A stretch of 64,000 nt of DNA from Pseudomonas aestuarii (GTDB taxonomy: Bacteria > Pseudomonadota > Gammaproteobacteria > Pseudomonadales > Pseudomonadaceae), in the NCBI RefSeq assembly GCF_027988105.1, contig NZ_JAQJZJ010000004.1, positions 62,001 to 126,000 on the forward strand. The letters are read 5' to 3'. This document shows, piece after piece, positions 62,418 to 64,000 of the stretch (position 1 is its first letter; each line of letters begins with the position of its first letter). Made by a program: the position numbers and the translations under genes. Below the pieces are notes generated by a model that was given only the letters and a program-made list of their open reading frames with translations, did no database searches and was not told where the DNA came from.

Positions 62418-64000
62418 CTAGCCCTGGTAACACACCAACTGGTCGCGGCCGCCGCGCTTGGCGGCGTAGAGCGCCTCATCGGCGGCGGCAAACAGCTGTT
62501 CGGGCTGTTCGAAGGGACCATCGGCCAGGCTGGCCAGGCCGATACTCAGGGTCAGGGGCACATCGCCCTCGTCCAGATTGGCCAGCTCGCGGCGCAAGCG
62601 TTCGGCCAGCACCTTGGCGTCCTCTGCACTGCTGTTCGGCATGATCACGGCGAATTCCTCACCACCGTGGCGGCAGGCAATGAACGGCTTGCGCACCTGA
62701 CATTGCAGCAGCCGCGCCAGCTTCTGCAGGGCGCGGTCGCCAGCCTGATGGCCGTGGTTGTCGTTGAAGCGCTTGAAGTGGTCGATGTCCAGCAGCAACA
62801 GGCTGAGCGGCCGGCCGAGCTGACGCGCCACCTGCAGCTCCTTGTGCATCTGACTGTCAAAGTGGCGGCGATTGCACAGGCCGGTCAGGGCGTCCAGATA
62901 GCTGCTGCGCTTCAACTCGCGCACCCGGCTGCCGAGGGCCAGCGACAGCAGCAGCATCTCGATCAGCGAGCCGAGCTGGAAGGCATTCTGCGTGAGCACA
63001 TTGTGCGGCAGCCAGCCGAAGGACTTCAGCATGTAGATCACCACCCCGACCAACAACGCGCTCCAGGCCAGCAGGTAGTAGCGGGCCGGACGGGCACCGG
63101 CCAGTAGCGCGACCACCCCGAGCAGCAGCAACTGCAGGGTGATCACCAGGGTCAGCGCGGCAAACGGCTGGATCAACTGGCCATAACTGAACCCGGGGAT
63201 GCCCAGCATCAGCAACACGCACAAGCCCTGCAGCACCTGACTGAGCCGATCCAGGCGCGGCGCCAACTGGCGGGTGGCGAGGATGCCGCGGGCGAACTGC
63301 AGGGCCCAGAGCAGCGACATCCCGAGCAGCAGCAGCAGGCTGTCATTGGCCAGGCGTGGGTTGTCCGGCCAGAGGAACTGGTAGCTCAGACCGTTGTGCA
63401 CGGCCATGTACAGGCCGTAGCAGCTGACATACAGCAGGTAGAAGAAGAATGCCCGGTCACGCACCACCAGGAACATGAACAGGTTGTACAGCACCAGCGA
63501 CAGGAAGGCGCCGTAGTAGAAGCCGTAGGCCAGCTGTTCCAGGCTGATGCGCTCGAACAGCGCCTGCGCCGAGGACAGGCTCAGGCCGATGTTGATCGGC
63601 CCGGCCGAGGCATAGCGCAGGTAATAGGTCTGCTCACTGTAGGGCGGCAGGTCCAGGCTGAAGATGAAATCGCGATGGTGGATCTCGCGGCTGGCGAAAG
63701 GCCGCCGGTCACCGGTGTTGCGCACCTGCCAGCTGCCATCTGGCTGAGGGCTCCAGAAGTCGAGCCAGTCGATCAGCGGATAGTCCTGGCGCAGCATCAG
63801 GTGGCGGATTTGCGCGCTGGGGTTGCTCAGGTGAACGCGCACCCACCAGGCCGAATGACTGAAGCCGAAATTGGCCGAGTCCGCTTGGTTGTCCCGGAAA
63901 TCCATGGCCTGGACCTGTTCCAGGCCGAGCTGGCCACTGGGGTCCTCCAGCAACTGCAGATGCGGCGCCAGGTTGAGCATCTCGCCCTGTTGTGGCGCAA
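62418..64000 (-). CDS. Membrane 7TMR-DISM diguanylate cyclase, 5' end outside window
   Basis: The frame stays open to the right edge (at least 527 codons), so the start lies beyond it. A periplasmic 7TMR-DISMED2 domain (WWVRVHLSNPS, LPPYSEQTYYLRY) is followed by seven transmembrane helices (7TMR-DISM_7TM) and a GGDEF domain with GGEEF near the end. The product-inhibition site is lost: RKPF stands where RxxD is expected 5 residues before GGEEF. It should make c-di-GMP without that feedback. ATP-grasp or other partners are not seen. Confidence 0.92.
   Translation of the reverse strand, partial: APQQGEMLNLAPHLQLLEDPSGQLGLEQVQAMDFRDNQADSANFGFSHSAWWVRVHLSNPSAQIRHLMLRQDYPLIDWLDFWSPQPDGSWQVRNTGDRRPFASREIHHRDFIFSLDLPPYSEQTYYLRYASAGPINIGLSLSSAQALFERISLEQLAYGFYYGAFLSLVLYNLFMFLVVRDRAFFFYLLYVSCYGLYMAVHNGLSYQFLWPDNPRLANDSLLLLLGMSLLWALQFARGILATRQLAPRLDRLSQVLQGLCVLLMLGIPGFSYGQLIQPFAALTLVITLQLLLLGVVALLAGARPARYYLLAWSALLVGVVIYMLKSFGWLPHNVLTQNAFQLGSLIEMLLLSLALGSRVRELKRSSYLDALTGLCNRRHFDSQMHKELQVARQLGRPLSLLLLDIDHFKRFNDNHGHQAGDRALQKLARLLQCQVRKPFIACRHGGEEFAVIMPNSSAEDAKVLAERLRRELANLDEGDVPLTLSIGLASLADGPFEQPEQLFAAADEALYAAKRGGRDQLVCYQG

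Noticed and set aside
60251..62644. 797-codon plus-strand ORF opposite prlC
   Set aside because: Antisense shadow of prlC; no ribosome site or domain.
1..64000. CRISPR array, tRNA, rRNA, insertion sequence or prophage
   Set aside because: No regularly spaced repeats, cloverleaf or rRNA-like sequence, transposase or integrase was recognised on either strand.

Overview
This is a high-GC window from a Pseudomonas chromosome. The evidence is gene content and order. Read left to right it carries algB-kinB, an AmpDh2-type amidase, dsbA, cytochromes c4 and c5, engB, polA, thrB, the split nrdJ, znuA/zur-znuCB and metNIQ. It continues into the aa3-type cytochrome c oxidase and heme A assembly block (sco, cyoE, ctaA, SURF1, coxC, ctaG, coxA, coxB), a beta-carbonic anhydrase, a PA0069-type radical SAM gene and prlC. 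These are the near-origin gene sets PA548x-PA5505 and PA0114-PA0067 of P. aeruginosa, joined here at metQ/sco. The same adjacency is, as I recall, found in P. putida. The window holds almost only chromosomal housekeeping genes, plus one secretion island at the left edge.

Left edge (1-6.7 kb): an orphan type VI secretion island on the minus strand, in the order hcp, vgrG, DUF4123 adaptor, then a large VasX-like effector cut by the window edge. The hcp promoter looks sigma54-dependent, with an IHF-like site and a set of palindromic upstream repeats.

6.7-15.5 kb: signalling and envelope genes. They include a small Cys-rich protein, a heme-globin/PAS/GGDEF/EAL sensor with an intrinsic terminator just ahead of its start codon, an Aer-like chemoreceptor, a DUF5924/DUF2914 membrane protein, an SpmA/SpmB-type membrane protein, a three-gene small membrane protein operon (last gene DUF1328), and a three-BON-domain periplasmic protein.

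15.6-29.4 kb: algB-kinB, a NCS2 purine permease, MarC plus AmpDh2, a cryptochrome-DASH-like photolyase, a diguanylate cyclase with an EEP-family hydrolase, dsbA, two c-type cytochromes and engB. Between engB and polA lies the small RNA gene ersA (the Spot 42 position) with a very clear AlgU/sigma22 promoter.

29.6-47.9 kb: polA, DUF2782, thrB, nrdJ (two genes), an inserted MFS transporter and methyltransferase, the zinc uptake system with its regulator Zur, a lipoprotein, the methionine importer, a LysR regulator and a VOC protein. 48-56.5 kb: cytochrome oxidase assembly and structural genes. 56.8-64 kb: hypothetical gene, carbonic anhydrase, SOS-controlled radical SAM gene, zinc-ribbon protein, prlC, and a membrane diguanylate cyclase cut by the right edge.

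The strongest new observation is a pair of near-identical sigma54 control regions. Each has a -24/-12 element, an IHF site about 42 bp upstream, and two shared upstream boxes about 85 and 113 bp upstream. They drive the BON protein and the small membrane operon beside the NtrC-family regulator AlgB, whose sigma54-contact GAFTGA motif is intact.
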